Counted from the stretch's first letter, positions 1 through 9,117 are shown. The stretch is 64,000 nt of DNA from UBA4742 sp963785815 (GCA_963785815.1 CAWAWN010000001.1:1426001-1490000), one strand, 5' to 3'. Translations and numbers: made by a program. Notes: generated by a model from the letters alone, not told the origin.

Positions 1-2
1 CC

Positions 3-311
3 ACCTTCGAGTGCGACACCCGCATCGGACCGCTGCGCATGGTGGACGACATGGAGATCACCCGCTGGCGGCCGCGCCGCGAGATGGGCGTGCGCCACCG
101 CGGGGTCGTCTCGGGCAAGGGGTCGTTCACCCTGCGCCCGCGTCGAGGGCGGCGCCGGGGCCGTCCGGTCACCCGCTTCACGTGGTCCGAGCGGTTGCGC
201 TTCCCCTTGTACCTGGGCGGCCCACTCGGTGCCCTGGCCGCCTCCCCCGTGCTCCACTGGACCTGGCGACGCAACCTGCGCACCCTGCGCCGCCTCGTGG
301 AGGCGGGCTAG
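3..311 (+). CDS. SRPBCC-like protein, C-terminal part (5' truncated)
   Basis: The frame is open from the left edge and stops with TAG at 309-311, so about 102 residues are visible and the start lies outside the window. The visible part alternates charged strands (ITRWRPRREMGVRH, GKGSFTLRPRRG) and ends in a segment with a hydrophobic stretch and a basic helix (RRNLRTLRRLVEAG). This resembles the last strands and the long C-terminal helix of SRPBCC (polyketide cyclase/START-like) proteins, which bind hydrophobic ligands. The family call is inference from a partial protein. The convergent rhomboid gene ends 8 bases downstream. Confidence 0.6.
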   Translation, partial: TFECDTRIGPLRMVDDMEITRWRPRREMGVRHRGVVSGKGSFTLRPRRGRRRGRPVTRFTWSERLRFPLYLGGPLGALAASPVLHWTWRRNLRTLRRLVEAG

Positions 312-318
312 TGCCGCA

Positions 319-1227
319 CTAGATCAGGGCGTGGCCGGTCAGGTAGTAGTGGTTGGCCGCCCACACGCCGGCGAACAGCAGGGCCACGGTGATGGCCAGG
401 CACATGGCCGCCGCCGCCCACTCGGAGCGCACCCGGCCCTCGAGCTGGAAGATGAGCCAGCCCACGGCCAGGCCGCCGATGAGCCCGCCGATGTGGCCCG
501 CGATGGAGATGCCGGGCACGGCGAAGCTGAACACCAGGTTGATCACGATCAGCACCCCCAGGCCGGACTGGGCCAGGCTGATCCCCCGCGACCGCTGGAA
601 CGAGGCGGCGGCGCCCATGATGCCGAAGATGGCCCCCGAGGCCCCGACGGTGAGCACGCCCGGATCGGCCAGCATCACGGCGAAGGCGCCGGCGGCCAGG
701 CAGGTCACGTACAGGGCCAGGTAGCGCACCGCCCCCAGGACCCGCTCCATCTGCGTGCCGATGATCCAGAGCACGAACATGTTCATGCCGAAGTGGATGA
801 GGCCGGCGTGGACGAACCCGCCCGTGATCAGCCGGTACCACTGGTGCACGGCCACGCCCACCACGGTGTTGGACTGGGTGAGCCCGGCGCCGACCAGGCC
901 GTAGTTCTGGGTGAAGGTGCCGCCGCCGTCGGTCAGCGACCCACCCGACTGCAGCACCGCCAGCAGGCCGAGGGCGTTGAGGGCGATGAGGGCGTAGGTG
1001 ACGTACGGCGGGCGCTCGAGGACGGCCCGGGCGGTGACGTGAGGGCTGCGCTTGGCGCCCTGCTTCACGCACTCGGGGCACTGGAACCCGACCGAGGCCT
1101 GCACCATGCAGCTGGGGCACACCGGCCGGCCGCACCGCTGGCAGCTCACCCCGGCTCGCCGATCGGGATGGCGGTAGCAGGTGACCGCCGGTTCGGCCGG
1201 TGGCGAGGCGTGGGGACCGAGCGACAT
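319..1227 (-). CDS. Rhomboid intramembrane serine protease with N-terminal zinc finger
   Basis: This 302-residue membrane protein cleaves transmembrane substrates inside the bilayer. The N-terminus holds Cys/His pairs (CYRH at 17-20, CQRC at 29-32, CPSC at 37-40, CPEC at 50-53), a B-box-like zinc-binding module common on actinobacterial rhomboids. The six-helix core follows: HFGMN (145-149) supplies the oxyanion residues, GASG (195-198) carries catalytic Ser197, and AGHIGG carries catalytic His245. A TAGCGT box at 1237-1242 lies 9 bases upstream of the ATG, with no Shine-Dalgarno sequence, which suggests a leaderless transcript. The substrate cannot be inferred from the neighbours. Confidence 0.93.
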   Translation of the reverse strand: MSLGPHASPPAEPAVTCYRHPDRRAGVSCQRCGRPVCPSCMVQASVGFQCPECVKQGAKRSPHVTARAVLERPPYVTYALIALNALGLLAVLQSGGSLTDGGGTFTQNYGLVGAGLTQSNTVVGVAVHQWYRLITGGFVHAGLIHFGMNMFVLWIIGTQMERVLGAVRYLALYVTCLAAGAFAVMLADPGVLTVGASGAIFGIMGAAASFQRSRGISLAQSGLGVLIVINLVFSFAVPGISIAGHIGGLIGGLAVGWLIFQLEGRVRSEWAAAAMCLAITVALLFAGVWAANHYYLTGHALI

Positions 1228-1271
1228 GGCCCTTCGACGCTACCGGCCACAGGCCGACAGCCGACCGCGCC

Positions 1272-2054
1272 TCACATGCCGGTGAACGTCGCCTTCCCGG
1301 GGCCGTGCTCGAGGAACGAGGCCACCCCGATGGCCGCGTCCTCGGTGTCGAACACCTCGGCGAATCGTCGTTGCTCGAGGGCGAGCCCGTCGTCCAGCGT
1401 GCCGGCCAGCCCCTCGTCGATGGCCGCCTTGGCCAGCCCCTGGGCGGTGCGGGCCCCGGACGCGAGCTCGGCCGCGTAGGCCAGGGCGGCAGGCATCAGG
1501 TCGTCGGGCTCGACCACGTAGTCGACCAACCCGATGGCCAGCGCCTCGTCGGCCCGCACCTGGCGCCCGGTCAGGATGAGGTCCTTGGCCTTGGCCGGCC
1601 CGATCAGGCGGGCCAGGCGTTGGGTGCCGCCACCACCCGGGATGATCCCCAACAGGATCTCGGGCTGGCCGAACCTGGCCTTGCTGGAGGCGAAGCGGAC
1701 GTCGCAGGCCAGGGCCAGCTCGCAGCCCCCGCCCAGGGCGTAGCCGCTCACGGCGGCGATGACCATCCGGGGCAGGGCGGCGAGGGCACCGAGCGCATCG
1801 GTGAAGCGGGCCCCGATGGCGGCTGCCTCGCCCGGCCCCCCGAACTCGGAGATCTCGGCGCCGGCCGCGAAGATGCGCTCGCCACCGGTGACCACCACCG
1901 CGCCGGGCGGGTCGGCGGCCAGCTGGCCCGCGACCGCCGCCAGCTGCTCGAGCAGGGCCACCGAGAGGGTGTTGGCCTTGGGGTGGTCGAGGGTGACGAC
2001 GGCCACCCCGTCGTCACGGCGGTCGAGGTGCACGAGCTCGGGGTCGCTGGACAT
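1272..2054 (-). CDS. Enoyl-CoA hydratase/isomerase family protein
   Basis: This 260-residue crotonase-fold protein is expected to hydrate trans-2-enoyl-CoA in fatty-acid or branched-chain catabolism. The oxyanion-hole segments AGAEI (64-68) and GYALGGG (104-110) are intact. Both catalytic glutamates of true hydratases are present, Glu112 in GGCELAL and Glu132 in GQPEI, followed by the GGGGTQRLARL loop. The length is normal for the family. TAGCGT at 2061-2066 lies 6 bases before the ATG, so the gene is probably leaderless and has its own promoter. The substrate chain length cannot be told from sequence. Confidence 0.93.
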   Translation of the reverse strand: MSSDPELVHLDRRDDGVAVVTLDHPKANTLSVALLEQLAAVAGQLAADPPGAVVVTGGERIFAAGAEISEFGGPGEAAAIGARFTDALGALAALPRMVIAAVSGYALGGGCELALACDVRFASSKARFGQPEILLGIIPGGGGTQRLARLIGPAKAKDLILTGRQVRADEALAIGLVDYVVEPDDLMPAALAYAAELASGARTAQGLAKAAIDEGLAGTLDDGLALEQRRFAEVFDTEDAAIGVASFLEHGPGKATFTGM

Positions 2055-2181
2055 GCGCGCACGCTACCGGTCACCCGTCGCCGGTGCGCCCCGCTGACGC
2101 CGCGACCCCGGCGGCCCGCGGCCGCCTCGCCTACCCTCCCCCGCCTAGCGGTGCCGGACGACCCACCAACGAGGAGCGATC

Positions 2182-2574
2182 GTGAAGAACATCCTGTCGG
2201 AGTTCAAAGAGTTCATCATGCGGGGCAACGTGGTCGACCTGGCCGTGGCCGTGGTCGTGGGCGCGGCCTTCACGCAGGTGGTCAACTCGTTCGCCAAGGA
2301 CATCCTCATGCAGGTGGTGGGCATCTTCACCGGCAAGCCCACCTTCACCGACCTGCACGTCACCATCAACGGCTCGCAGATCAACTACGGCAACTTCCTG
2401 ACCGCGCTGGTGAACTTCGTGATCGTGGCCGTGGCCATGTTCGCGGTCATCAAGGGCATCAACTCGCTGCAGGGCCTCCGCCGCCGCGACGAGGTGGAGG
2501 AGGAGCACGAGGTGACCGAGATCGAGCTGCTCACCCAGATCCGCGACGCGCTCCAGACCGGCCCCTCTTCATAG
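2182..2574 (+). CDS. mscL: Large-conductance mechanosensitive channel MscL
   Basis: This protein opens under membrane tension and releases solutes during hypo-osmotic shock. It has 130 residues, the family length. The N-terminal amphipathic helix (ILSEFKEFIMRGNVVDLAVA) leads into TM1, which carries the glycine/alanine pore-lining pattern. A periplasmic loop, TM2 (FVIVAVAMFAVIKGIN) and a charged C-terminal bundle helix (EVEEEHEVTEIELLTQIRDAL) follow. The GTG start at 2182 is chosen because GAGGAG sits 5 bases upstream. The gene is alone on the plus strand, between enoyl-CoA hydratase and meaB. Confidence 0.96.
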   Translation: MKNILSEFKEFIMRGNVVDLAVAVVVGAAFTQVVNSFAKDILMQVVGIFTGKPTFTDLHVTINGSQINYGNFLTALVNFVIVAVAMFAVIKGINSLQGLRRRDEVEEEHEVTEIELLTQIRDALQTGPSS

Positions 2575-2607
2575 CGAGCGCCAGGTCGGCGGACGACCCG
2601 GCTGGCG

Positions 2608-3591
2608 TCAGCCGAGCGGGTCGATCAGCTGGTCGGCCGCGTCCCAGGGCGCCAGCCGGCGGGCCAGCACCTCGTCGCGCACCCGGTCGTAGGCCGGCCC
2701 CGACGACAACCCGCGGGCCCGCTCGGCCAGCCGGGCCGCCGTGACCCGCTCCAGCTCCGCCTCGGTGCGGGCCCGTCGGCGTCGCTGGCCCTCGCCGGAG
2801 GCGTCCAGCTGGGCGCGGGTCGCCTCCAGGTCCGACCACAGCTGGTCGATGCCCTCGCCCCGGGTGGCCACGGTGTCCACCACCGCGGGTCGGGGGCGCG
2901 CCCCGGCTCGGGACGGCCCCGGCCGGTCGGCGTCGGCCGACAGGGCCAACATCTGCTCGAGGTCGCGGCGGGTGGCCTGGGCACCGGGCCGGTCCGCCTT
3001 GTTGATCACGAAGACGTCGGCGATCTCCATCAGACCGGCCTTGTTGGCCTGCACCGCGTCGCCCCAGCCCGGGTTGACCACCACCACGGTCAGGTCGGCC
3101 TCGCCGGCGACCTCCACCTCGACCTGGCCCACGCCCACCGTCTCGATCAGGATCAGGTCGTAGCCGACCGCGGCCAGCAGGCGGGCCGACTGGGGGGTGG
3201 CCACGGCCAGACCGCCCAGGTGGCCCCGGGAGGCCATCGAGCGGATGAAGACGCCCTCGTCCAGGGCGTGGTCGCCCATGCGCACCCGGTCACCCAGGAT
3301 GGCCCCGCCGGTGAACGGGGACGACGGGTCGATGGCCAGCACGGCCACCTGGCGCCCGTCGGCCCGGGCCCGGTGGACCAGGGCGTTGACCAGGGTGGAC
3401 TTGCCCGCTCCCGGAGATCCCGTCACGCCCACGGTCGGGGCGGTGGCGCCGCCGGCGAAAACCGGCCGGTCCACGGCGGCGGCGGCATCGCCCCCCTGCT
3501 CGACCAGGGTCAGCAGCCGGGCCAGCGCGGCGCGCTCGCCCTGCCGCGCCTGGTCCAGCAACACCGCGGCGTCACCCGATCGAGATCCCAT
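2608..3591 (-). CDS. meaB: Methylmalonyl-CoA mutase-associated GTPase MeaB
   Basis: This 327-residue G3E-type P-loop GTPase chaperones adenosylcobalamin loading and protects methylmalonyl-CoA mutase or a related B12 mutase. The Walker A motif is GSPGAGKS (58-65). The switch region contains DPSSPFTGGAILGDRVRM and RSMASRGHLGG, both typical of MeaB/ArgK. ETVGVGQ forms Walker B/switch II, and NKAD is the guanine-specificity motif. No mutase genes are visible in the window, so the partner must be encoded elsewhere. The gene sits 15 bases after the NifU-domain gene on the same strand and may share its transcript. Confidence 0.93.
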   Translation of the reverse strand: MGSRSGDAAVLLDQARQGERAALARLLTLVEQGGDAAAAVDRPVFAGGATAPTVGVTGSPGAGKSTLVNALVHRARADGRQVAVLAIDPSSPFTGGAILGDRVRMGDHALDEGVFIRSMASRGHLGGLAVATPQSARLLAAVGYDLILIETVGVGQVEVEVAGEADLTVVVVNPGWGDAVQANKAGLMEIADVFVINKADRPGAQATRRDLEQMLALSADADRPGPSRAGARPRPAVVDTVATRGEGIDQLWSDLEATRAQLDASGEGQRRRRARTEAELERVTAARLAERARGLSSGPAYDRVRDEVLARRLAPWDAADQLIDPLG

Positions 3592-3606
3592 GGGGAAGGA
3601 TCGCGG

Positions 3607-3912
3607 CTACAAGGTGACCGGGGTCTCGCTGACCGGGGCGGGGGCGAAGGGGCTGACCGGGCCCTCGCCGATGGCCTCCGCCTCCTCGCCCACGTTGATG
3701 ACCTCGGTCACCCCGGGCACCCGGTCCTTGAGGATGCGCTCGATGCCGGCCTTGAGCGTCACGGTGGAGGCCGGGCACGACACGCAGGCCCCGATGAGCT
3801 CGACGCTGACCACCCCCGTCGTCTCGTCGACGCCGCGCAGGTAGATGTCGCCGTTGTCGGCCTGGATGGCGGGCCGGATGGCTTCGATGGTCTGTTCGAC
3901 CTGGGCCAGCAT
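3607..3912 (-). CDS. NifU C-terminal-domain iron-sulfur scaffold protein
   Basis: This is a small protein of 101 residues with a single NifU-like domain (AIRPAIQADNGDIYLRGVD) and the cluster-binding pair CVSC. Such proteins carry or deliver Fe-S clusters. The open frame extends to 3981, but I place the start at ATG 3912 because AGGAG lies 10 bases upstream, and the extra 23 residues are not part of the domain. The short Pro-rich tail after the domain (PVSPFAPAPVSETPVTL) has no assigned role. It is followed by meaB. Confidence 0.85.
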   Translation of the reverse strand: MLAQVEQTIEAIRPAIQADNGDIYLRGVDETTGVVSVELIGACVSCPASTVTLKAGIERILKDRVPGVTEVINVGEEAEAIGEGPVSPFAPAPVSETPVTL

Positions 3913-4055
3913 GGACAGTGGGGCTCCTGGAGCGACGACGGGGACTTCGGGCCGGCGCAGCATGATCGCGCCGACAGGCACCCCGATCCAACCCCGTCGC
4001 GGACCCCGATGTTCCCCTCGGTATGCTCCTGCGCCAGACCCGGATGAGGCGAGAC

Positions 4056-5669
4056 GTGCCGAAGATCGTCACCACCCACGTCGTGCCCACCGACCAGGTG
4101 GCGCACTACCTGCGCCCCCGCGACGACCTGGTCATCGAGCGCGAGGACGGCGACCGCGAGTTCGCCCTGGTGTCGGGGCCGTTCGACCGCTACCACCGGT
4201 CGGTCACCGTGGCGGCCGCCGAGCCGGCGGACGGGACCGCCACCGACGGGGTGGTGGCCCTGACCGAGACCATCACCTACCACCTGGCCATCCCCGTGTG
4301 GCGACCGCTGTTCGCCGTGCCGGTGCGACGCCTGCTGCGCCAGCCCCACCACCGCGCCGACCGGGACGACGAGCCCACGGGCAGCGGCCACCGGCCCTGG
4401 TGGGCCCCGCCGGACCACTTCGACGCCCGGGTCTCGGTGGGCCTGTCCCTGCTGTGCGTGTTCGCCGTGCTCAGCGGCTACCTGGGCGCGCTGTTGAGCC
4501 AGACCAACACGTACTTCCGCCACGACTTCGGCGTCAGCGAGGGCGCGGTGGGCGTGATGCTGGCCGCCACCCGGGTCGGCGCCGTGTTGGCCCTGGTCAT
4601 CGTGGCCCTGGCCGACCGGCGCGGGCGCCGGTGGGTGCTCATGTTGTCCGCCGTGGCCGGGTGCGCCCTCACCGCCACCGGAGCCCTGGTGCCCGACCTG
4701 GCCTGGTTGGGGATCAGCCAGACGGTGGCCCGCTCCTTCTCGACCGCGCTGACCCTGGTCATCTCCATCATCGCCGTGGAGGAGATGCCGGCCGGGTCCC
4801 GGGCCTTCGCCGTGTCGGTGCTGACCGCCACCGGCGCCCTGGGCGCCGGCATCTGCGTGATGCTGCTCAAGCTGGCCGACCTGGGGCCGTGGGCGTGGCG
4901 GCTGCTGTACCTGGTGCCGTTGCCGGCCATCCCCGTGTGCCTGCGCATGGGGCGCCGGCTGCCCGAGACCGCCCGCTTCGAGCGCCACCAGCGCGCCCAG
5001 CACGAGGCCCGCACGCCGTGGCGCGACGCGTTGGCCAGCATGGACCGCGGCCGCCTGGCATTGCTGTCGGGCGCCGGATTCCTGCTGGCCCTGTTCGTGC
5101 TGCCGGCCAGCTCCTTCCTGAACGACTACCTGCGCACCGACCGGGGCTTCTCCACGTCGGCGGTCATCGCCTTCCAGATCCTCACCAACACCCCGGGCGG
5201 CGTCGGGATCGTGGTCGGGGGACGCCTGGCCGACCAGCGGGGCCGGCGCATCATCGGCTCCATCGGCATCGCCGCGGGCACGGTGTTCACGGTGTTGATG
5301 TTCGTGACCAGCGGTGCCCAGATCTGGGTGTGGTCCCTGCTGGGGACGGTGATCGGCGCCATCGCCGTGCCCGCCCTGGCCGTGTACGGGCCCGAGCTGT
5401 TCCCCACCGAGTCGCGGGGCATGGCCAACGGCCTCATCAACCTCTTCGCGGTGATGGGCAGTGCCGCCGGCCTGGCCCTGGCCGGGTGGCTGGCCGACCA
5501 GGCCGGCGGGCTGGGCACGGCCATGACCGTGCTGGCTCTGGGGCCGCTGGTGGTGGTGGCGCTGATCCTGCTGCTGTTCCCCGAGACGGCGGCCCGCGAG
5601 CTGGAGGACCTGAACCCCCTGGACCGACGCGAGGCCGGAGACGCACCGTCCCCGGACCCCCGGCCCTGA
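4056..5669 (+). CDS. MFS transporter with extra N-terminal cytoplasmic domain
   Basis: This is a major-facilitator transporter. The first ~120 residues are soluble and precede the twelve helices, which is unusual. They contain a strand-rich stretch (DLVIEREDGDREFALVSGPF) that looks like a polyketide-cyclase-like or ligand-binding segment. The MFS loop 2-3 signature ADRRGRRWVL and the matching ADQRGRRIIG in the second half are present, and LFPTESRGMANGL is typical of sugar or aromatic-acid porters. TATGCT at 4022-4027 looks like the -10 box, so the upstream ATG at 4023 is unlikely. I chose GTG 4056, which has GAGG 6 bases upstream; ATG 4044 is possible. The substrate is unknown. Confidence 0.85.
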   Translation: MPKIVTTHVVPTDQVAHYLRPRDDLVIEREDGDREFALVSGPFDRYHRSVTVAAAEPADGTATDGVVALTETITYHLAIPVWRPLFAVPVRRLLRQPHHRADRDDEPTGSGHRPWWAPPDHFDARVSVGLSLLCVFAVLSGYLGALLSQTNTYFRHDFGVSEGAVGVMLAATRVGAVLALVIVALADRRGRRWVLMLSAVAGCALTATGALVPDLAWLGISQTVARSFSTALTLVISIIAVEEMPAGSRAFAVSVLTATGALGAGICVMLLKLADLGPWAWRLLYLVPLPAIPVCLRMGRRLPETARFERHQRAQHEARTPWRDALASMDRGRLALLSGAGFLLALFVLPASSFLNDYLRTDRGFSTSAVIAFQILTNTPGGVGIVVGGRLADQRGRRIIGSIGIAAGTVFTVLMFVTSGAQIWVWSLLGTVIGAIAVPALAVYGPELFPTESRGMANGLINLFAVMGSAAGLALAGWLADQAGGLGTAMTVLALGPLVVVALILLLFPETAARELEDLNPLDRREAGDAPSPDPRP

Positions 5670-5706
5670 AGGCATCGGGGGCCGCCACCCCGGTACCATC
5701 GCCGCC

Positions 5707-6582
5707 GTGCTCGCGTCCCGGTCCGCCTCCAGCCGTCGCCCCGGCGCGGCCCCTCAGACCTCGTCCTCGGCTCAGCTCCCCCGCGCCGCCCGGGCCCGGG
5801 CGGTGGGACTGGTCGTGGTCGCCGCGCTCGCCCTGGCGGCCTGTGGCACGTCCGCCCGACCCTCGTTGCAGGCCGCGTCGTCCACGGTGGCCAAGCACCT
5901 GGAGACCCAGACCACGCCGCCGCCCTCCGTGTGCGCCACCATCAACTGGGGCAACACCCTGGTGGCCACCGCCAGCCACGTCGGGGCCCTGGCCATCTAC
6001 ACCAACCCCGGCGACGCCACCCCCAGCCAGACCATGAACAACCCGTACCTGGTCAACAACGATCCGAAGGCGCCGACGCCGCTCACCTTCCTGGTCAAGG
6101 ACTTCCCGGCGACCGAGACCTGCCAGTGGGTCAACATCTACCTGCCCATCCGCCCGGACGGCAGCACGGGATGGGTCAAGGCCAGCGACGTCACGATCGC
6201 TCCCAACCCCTGGAAGCTCGAGGCCGACCTGGGCGAGTTCACCCTCAAGGTGTTCAAGGACGGCAACCAGGTCGACACCATCAAGATCGGGGTGGCCAAG
6301 TCGAACACCCCGACCCCGGGTGGCATCTACTACCTGACCGAGCTCATCAAGACCCCCGACCCCAACGGCGCATACGGCCCCTACGCCTACGGCCTGTCGG
6401 GCTTCTCGAACACGTTGACCAGCTTCAACGGCGGGCCGGGCCAGCTCGGGCTGCACGGGACCAACGAGCCCCAGGCCATCGGCACCCAGGTCAGCCACGG
6501 CTGCATCCGCATGAACAACGCGGACATCACCCGGCTGGCGGGCGAGCTGCCGCTGGGCACCCCCATCCAGATCAACGTTTGA
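5707..6582 (+). CDS. L,D-transpeptidase (YkuD domain), lipoprotein
   Basis: This is a cell-wall crosslinking enzyme forming 3-3 peptidoglycan bridges. The N-terminus is a basic region followed by VGLVVVAALALAACG, a lipoprotein signal whose lipobox LAAC predicts lipid anchoring outside the membrane. The C-terminal YkuD domain contains LHGTNEP and SHGCIRM, with catalytic Cys266 and its histidine. A strand-rich region of about 100 residues (with W-V-K contacts, GSTGWVKASDV) precedes it and may be an SH3-like module. TACCAT at 5694-5699 lies 7 bases before GTG 5707, consistent with a leaderless mRNA. The end overlaps the convergent hydrolase gene by 11 bases. Confidence 0.92.
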   Translation: MLASRSASSRRPGAAPQTSSSAQLPRAARARAVGLVVVAALALAACGTSARPSLQAASSTVAKHLETQTTPPPSVCATINWGNTLVATASHVGALAIYTNPGDATPSQTMNNPYLVNNDPKAPTPLTFLVKDFPATETCQWVNIYLPIRPDGSTGWVKASDVTIAPNPWKLEADLGEFTLKVFKDGNQVDTIKIGVAKSNTPTPGGIYYLTELIKTPDPNGAYGPYAYGLSGFSNTLTSFNGGPGQLGLHGTNEPQAIGTQVSHGCIRMNNADITRLAGELPLGTPIQINV

Positions 6583-7192
6583 GCTTGGCCCCCAGGTCGG
6601 CCAGCCACCCGGCCACCGCGGCGGCGATGGCGCCGTCCTGGCCGCGGGGGTCGTGGCCGCCCGGCAGCGTCACCGACGACACCGGCCCGGGGATGGCGGC
6701 CAGGGCCCGCTCGAGCTCGGTGGGTGAGCCGAAGGGGTCCTTGGCCCCCGACACGAACAGGCAGGGCACATCCAGGGCGCCGAAGTGCTCGGTGCGCAAC
6801 CGGTCCGGCTTGCCCGGCGGGTGCAGCGGGTAGCTGAGCAGGACCAGGCCGGCGGCGGGCAGCCCCTCGGCCACCGCCATCGAGGCCATGCGGCCGCCGA
6901 AGGATCGCCCCCCGAGCACCAGGCGGTTGGCCCGGATGCCGGCCTCGGCCACCAGGGCGGTCGCCTCCTGGCGCACGGCGGCCACAGCCACCGGGGCCTT
7001 GTCAGGGGCGCGCCGGCCGGCCCGGCGGTACGGGAAGTCCATGCGGGCCGTGGGCAGCGGGGCGACGGCCTCGGCCACCGCCACCAGGGTGTGGTGGTCT
7101 CGGTCGGCCCCGGCTCCGGGAGCCAGCAGCAGCGCTCCCGGGGTCGGTCGGCGCCTTCGCGTCGATCGCGACGACCCGTCGGCGGCGCTCAT
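6572..7192 (-). CDS. Alpha/beta-hydrolase (dienelactone-hydrolase/KANL3-Tex30-like)
   Basis: This 206-residue protein has an alpha/beta-hydrolase layout: LLLAPGAG (oxyanion region), LVLGGRSFGGRMAS with the nucleophile elbow GRSFGG (Ser), DVPCLFVSGAKDPFG supplying the acidic residue, and LPGGHDP supplying the catalytic histidine. It resembles the Tex30/KANL3-like short hydrolases. The start at 7192 overlaps the stop of the J-domain gene as ATGA, so the two are translationally coupled. The longer open frame to 7384 would overlap deeply and is rejected. The natural substrate is unknown. Confidence 0.85.
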   Translation of the reverse strand: MSAADGSSRSTRRRRPTPGALLLAPGAGADRDHHTLVAVAEAVAPLPTARMDFPYRRAGRRAPDKAPVAVAAVRQEATALVAEAGIRANRLVLGGRSFGGRMASMAVAEGLPAAGLVLLSYPLHPPGKPDRLRTEHFGALDVPCLFVSGAKDPFGSPTELERALAAIPGPVSSVTLPGGHDPRGQDGAIAAAVAGWLADLGAKLKR

Positions 7193-7911
7193 CCGAGCAG
7201 GATCCGGCGCGCCTCGGTCAGCTCGGAGATGCGCTGGGCGGCGGCGTCGGCATCGCCCCCGTGATCGGGATGGGCCTCGCGCAGCTGCTCGCGGAACCGG
7301 CTCTGCACCTCGGCCCGCTCGGACCGGCGGGACCCGTCCGCCAGCCCGGCGCCGGGGCGGAAGCCCAGGATCTCCAGGGCCCACGACCGGGGGTTCTCGA
7401 GGGCCGAGGTGGACAGCGGCCGGCCCCGACCCACGCCGGCCAGGACCGAGATGAGGTCGTCGCCGACCGACCCCTCCCAGCGCACGGCCCGACGCACCGC
7501 GCCCATCACGGCGTGGCGCACGGCGTGGTCGACCCGCCCGGCCGCGTACACCGCCCCCAGCACCTGCTGGGTGGGCAGGCCGTGGTCGTCGTCGAACTCG
7601 AAGTGGAGGGCCTCGCCGTGGCCCACCAGCCGGTGTCGGCTGCGCTGCAGCCCGACCTTGTCCTCCTGGAACCGGTAGCGCAGCCGGGGTTGGGGCACCC
7701 GGCGGTCCTCCTCCAGCTCGGTGGTGAGGCGCATCAGGTCGGGGACCAGGTCGGGGTCGATGCCCCCGATGTTCTGGGCCACGATGCCACCCAGCAGGAT
7801 GCCACCGAACCCGGGCGGCGGGTCGGTGGGCAGCAGCGACCGGCCGAGCGACACCCGCCGGGTCGGAGCGATGGGCCGCGAGTGGAAGACCTCGAGCTCT
7901 GCCACGACCAT
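7189..7911 (-). CDS. Protein with C-terminal J-domain
   Basis: This 240-residue protein has a J-domain at the very C-terminus instead of the N-terminus. The HPD motif (REAHPDHGGDADAAAQRISELTEARRIL) is intact, so it should be able to stimulate an Hsp70 ATPase. The first ~170 residues have no recognisable domain but contain a well-ordered segment (GGILLGGIVAQNIGGIDPDL). This arrangement is seen in conserved actinobacterial proteins of unknown client. TAGCGT at 7918-7923 lies 6 bases upstream of the ATG, suggesting a leaderless transcript. It is coupled by ATGA to the hydrolase gene downstream. Confidence 0.82.
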   Translation of the reverse strand: MVVAELEVFHSRPIAPTRRVSLGRSLLPTDPPPGFGGILLGGIVAQNIGGIDPDLVPDLMRLTTELEEDRRVPQPRLRYRFQEDKVGLQRSRHRLVGHGEALHFEFDDDHGLPTQQVLGAVYAAGRVDHAVRHAVMGAVRRAVRWEGSVGDDLISVLAGVGRGRPLSTSALENPRSWALEILGFRPGAGLADGSRRSERAEVQSRFREQLREAHPDHGGDADAAAQRISELTEARRILLG

Positions 7912-7954
7912 CCGGTCACGCTAACCGGCGAACTCCCGCTTCGGTGAGTCGGGG

Positions 7955-8989
7955 TCAGACGTAGAGGCGCAGGCGGTCCCGCAGGGCGCGGGCGGTGGCC
8001 TCGAGGTCCTCGTCCAGGGCGTCGTCGCCGGCCAGGTCGTCGCTCAGCCCGGTGGCGGCGGCCACCAGCGACTCCCACACCTGGGGCTCGTAGCCGAAGG
8101 GCAGGGACCGACCGGCCAGCTTCTCGGCCCCGTTCACCACGCCCAGCACCCCGTCGGCGTCGCGGGCATTGTGCTGGAGCCGGTCGCAGGCCACGAACAG
8201 GTCGGACAGGATCTCGGCCGTCTCCAGCCCGTCATCGGCGTCGCCGGGCTGGCCGTCGATGTCGGCCTCGGCCACGTCCTCGGCGTCGATGTCGTCCGAC
8301 ACGATCCCGCCCAGGTCGGAGCCGCTGCCGAACTCGATGACGTCGAGCAGGGCCTCGACCCCCTCTTCGTCGGTGGCCAGCACCACCAGCTCGCCCTCCA
8401 TGTCGAACTGGTAGCCGATGCCGCGCTCGACCAGCCCGTCGGTGAGGGTCACGAGCTGCTCGGTCGTCCAGTCGCTGACCTCGTAGACCACCTTCTCGGC
8501 GTCGGGGTCGAGCATGGGCTCGTCGGTGGAGCGCACCTCGTCGACCAGGTCGTCGACCGCTTCCTCGTCCTCGGCGCGGACCACCAGGTCGGTGCCCTCC
8601 CAGACCCGGGCGATGCCCGCCCCGGTCAGCAGCTGCTCCAACATGACCCGGGCCTCGCTCGACCACTCGCCCATCTCGTAGGTGACCTGTTCGTCGGCCA
8701 CGTCCCCGCCGTCGCCGTCCTCTCCGTCGTCGTCGTCCTCGTCGGCGAGGACGTCGGGGGCGACGCTGACCGGCGCGGTCGGGCGGTCGACGGTGGTGGC
8801 GGTCCTCGTGGACGAGGCGCCGGCCCGGACGTCGATGGCCTCTCCGATGGTGGCGGGCACGGCGGGTGCGTCCTGGTCGACGTCCACCTCGCTGGCCAGC
8901 ACCTCGACCAGCTCGACCTCGCAGTCGGGACAGGTGGCGGCGCTGAGCTGGTACTGCGTACCGCACCGAGGACACCGCTTGATCGCCAC
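7955..8989 (-). CDS. Zinc-ribbon protein with two DUF2007-like repeats
   Basis: This is a very acidic soluble protein of 344 residues. It begins with a zinc ribbon (CPRC at 6-9 and CPDC at 20-23). Two similar modules follow after an acidic linker: the first around VMLEQLLTGAGIARVWEG with DLVVRAEDEEAV, the second around VTLTDGLVERGIGYQFDMEG with ELVVLATDEEGV. Both look like the DUF2007 'signal-transducing' fold. The C-terminus is helical. The GTG start at 8989 is chosen because AAGGA precedes it by 7 bases and the ribbon then lies at the N-terminus. The longer frame would overlap the divergent glpX promoter. The function is unknown. Confidence 0.75.
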   Translation of the reverse strand: MAIKRCPRCGTQYQLSAATCPDCEVELVEVLASEVDVDQDAPAVPATIGEAIDVRAGASSTRTATTVDRPTAPVSVAPDVLADEDDDDGEDGDGGDVADEQVTYEMGEWSSEARVMLEQLLTGAGIARVWEGTDLVVRAEDEEAVDDLVDEVRSTDEPMLDPDAEKVVYEVSDWTTEQLVTLTDGLVERGIGYQFDMEGELVVLATDEEGVEALLDVIEFGSGSDLGGIVSDDIDAEDVAEADIDGQPGDADDGLETAEILSDLFVACDRLQHNARDADGVLGVVNGAEKLAGRSLPFGYEPQVWESLVAAATGLSDDLAGDDALDEDLEATARALRDRLRLYV

Positions 8990-9117
8990 CGGCGCATCCT
9001 TGCACGCGGACACGGGCACCCGCCCGGCGACGCCTCGCCGACCGGGATCAGGGCCGCGACGGTGATCGACCCGCGCCCGACCGCCCGGCGCCCGACGCCC
9101 GACTAACTTGTCGGGCC

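Noticed and set aside
3759..5699. Large minus-strand frame opposite the MFS gene
   Set aside because: Gly/His/Gln-rich composition, no domains, and lies wholly opposite a recognisable transporter.
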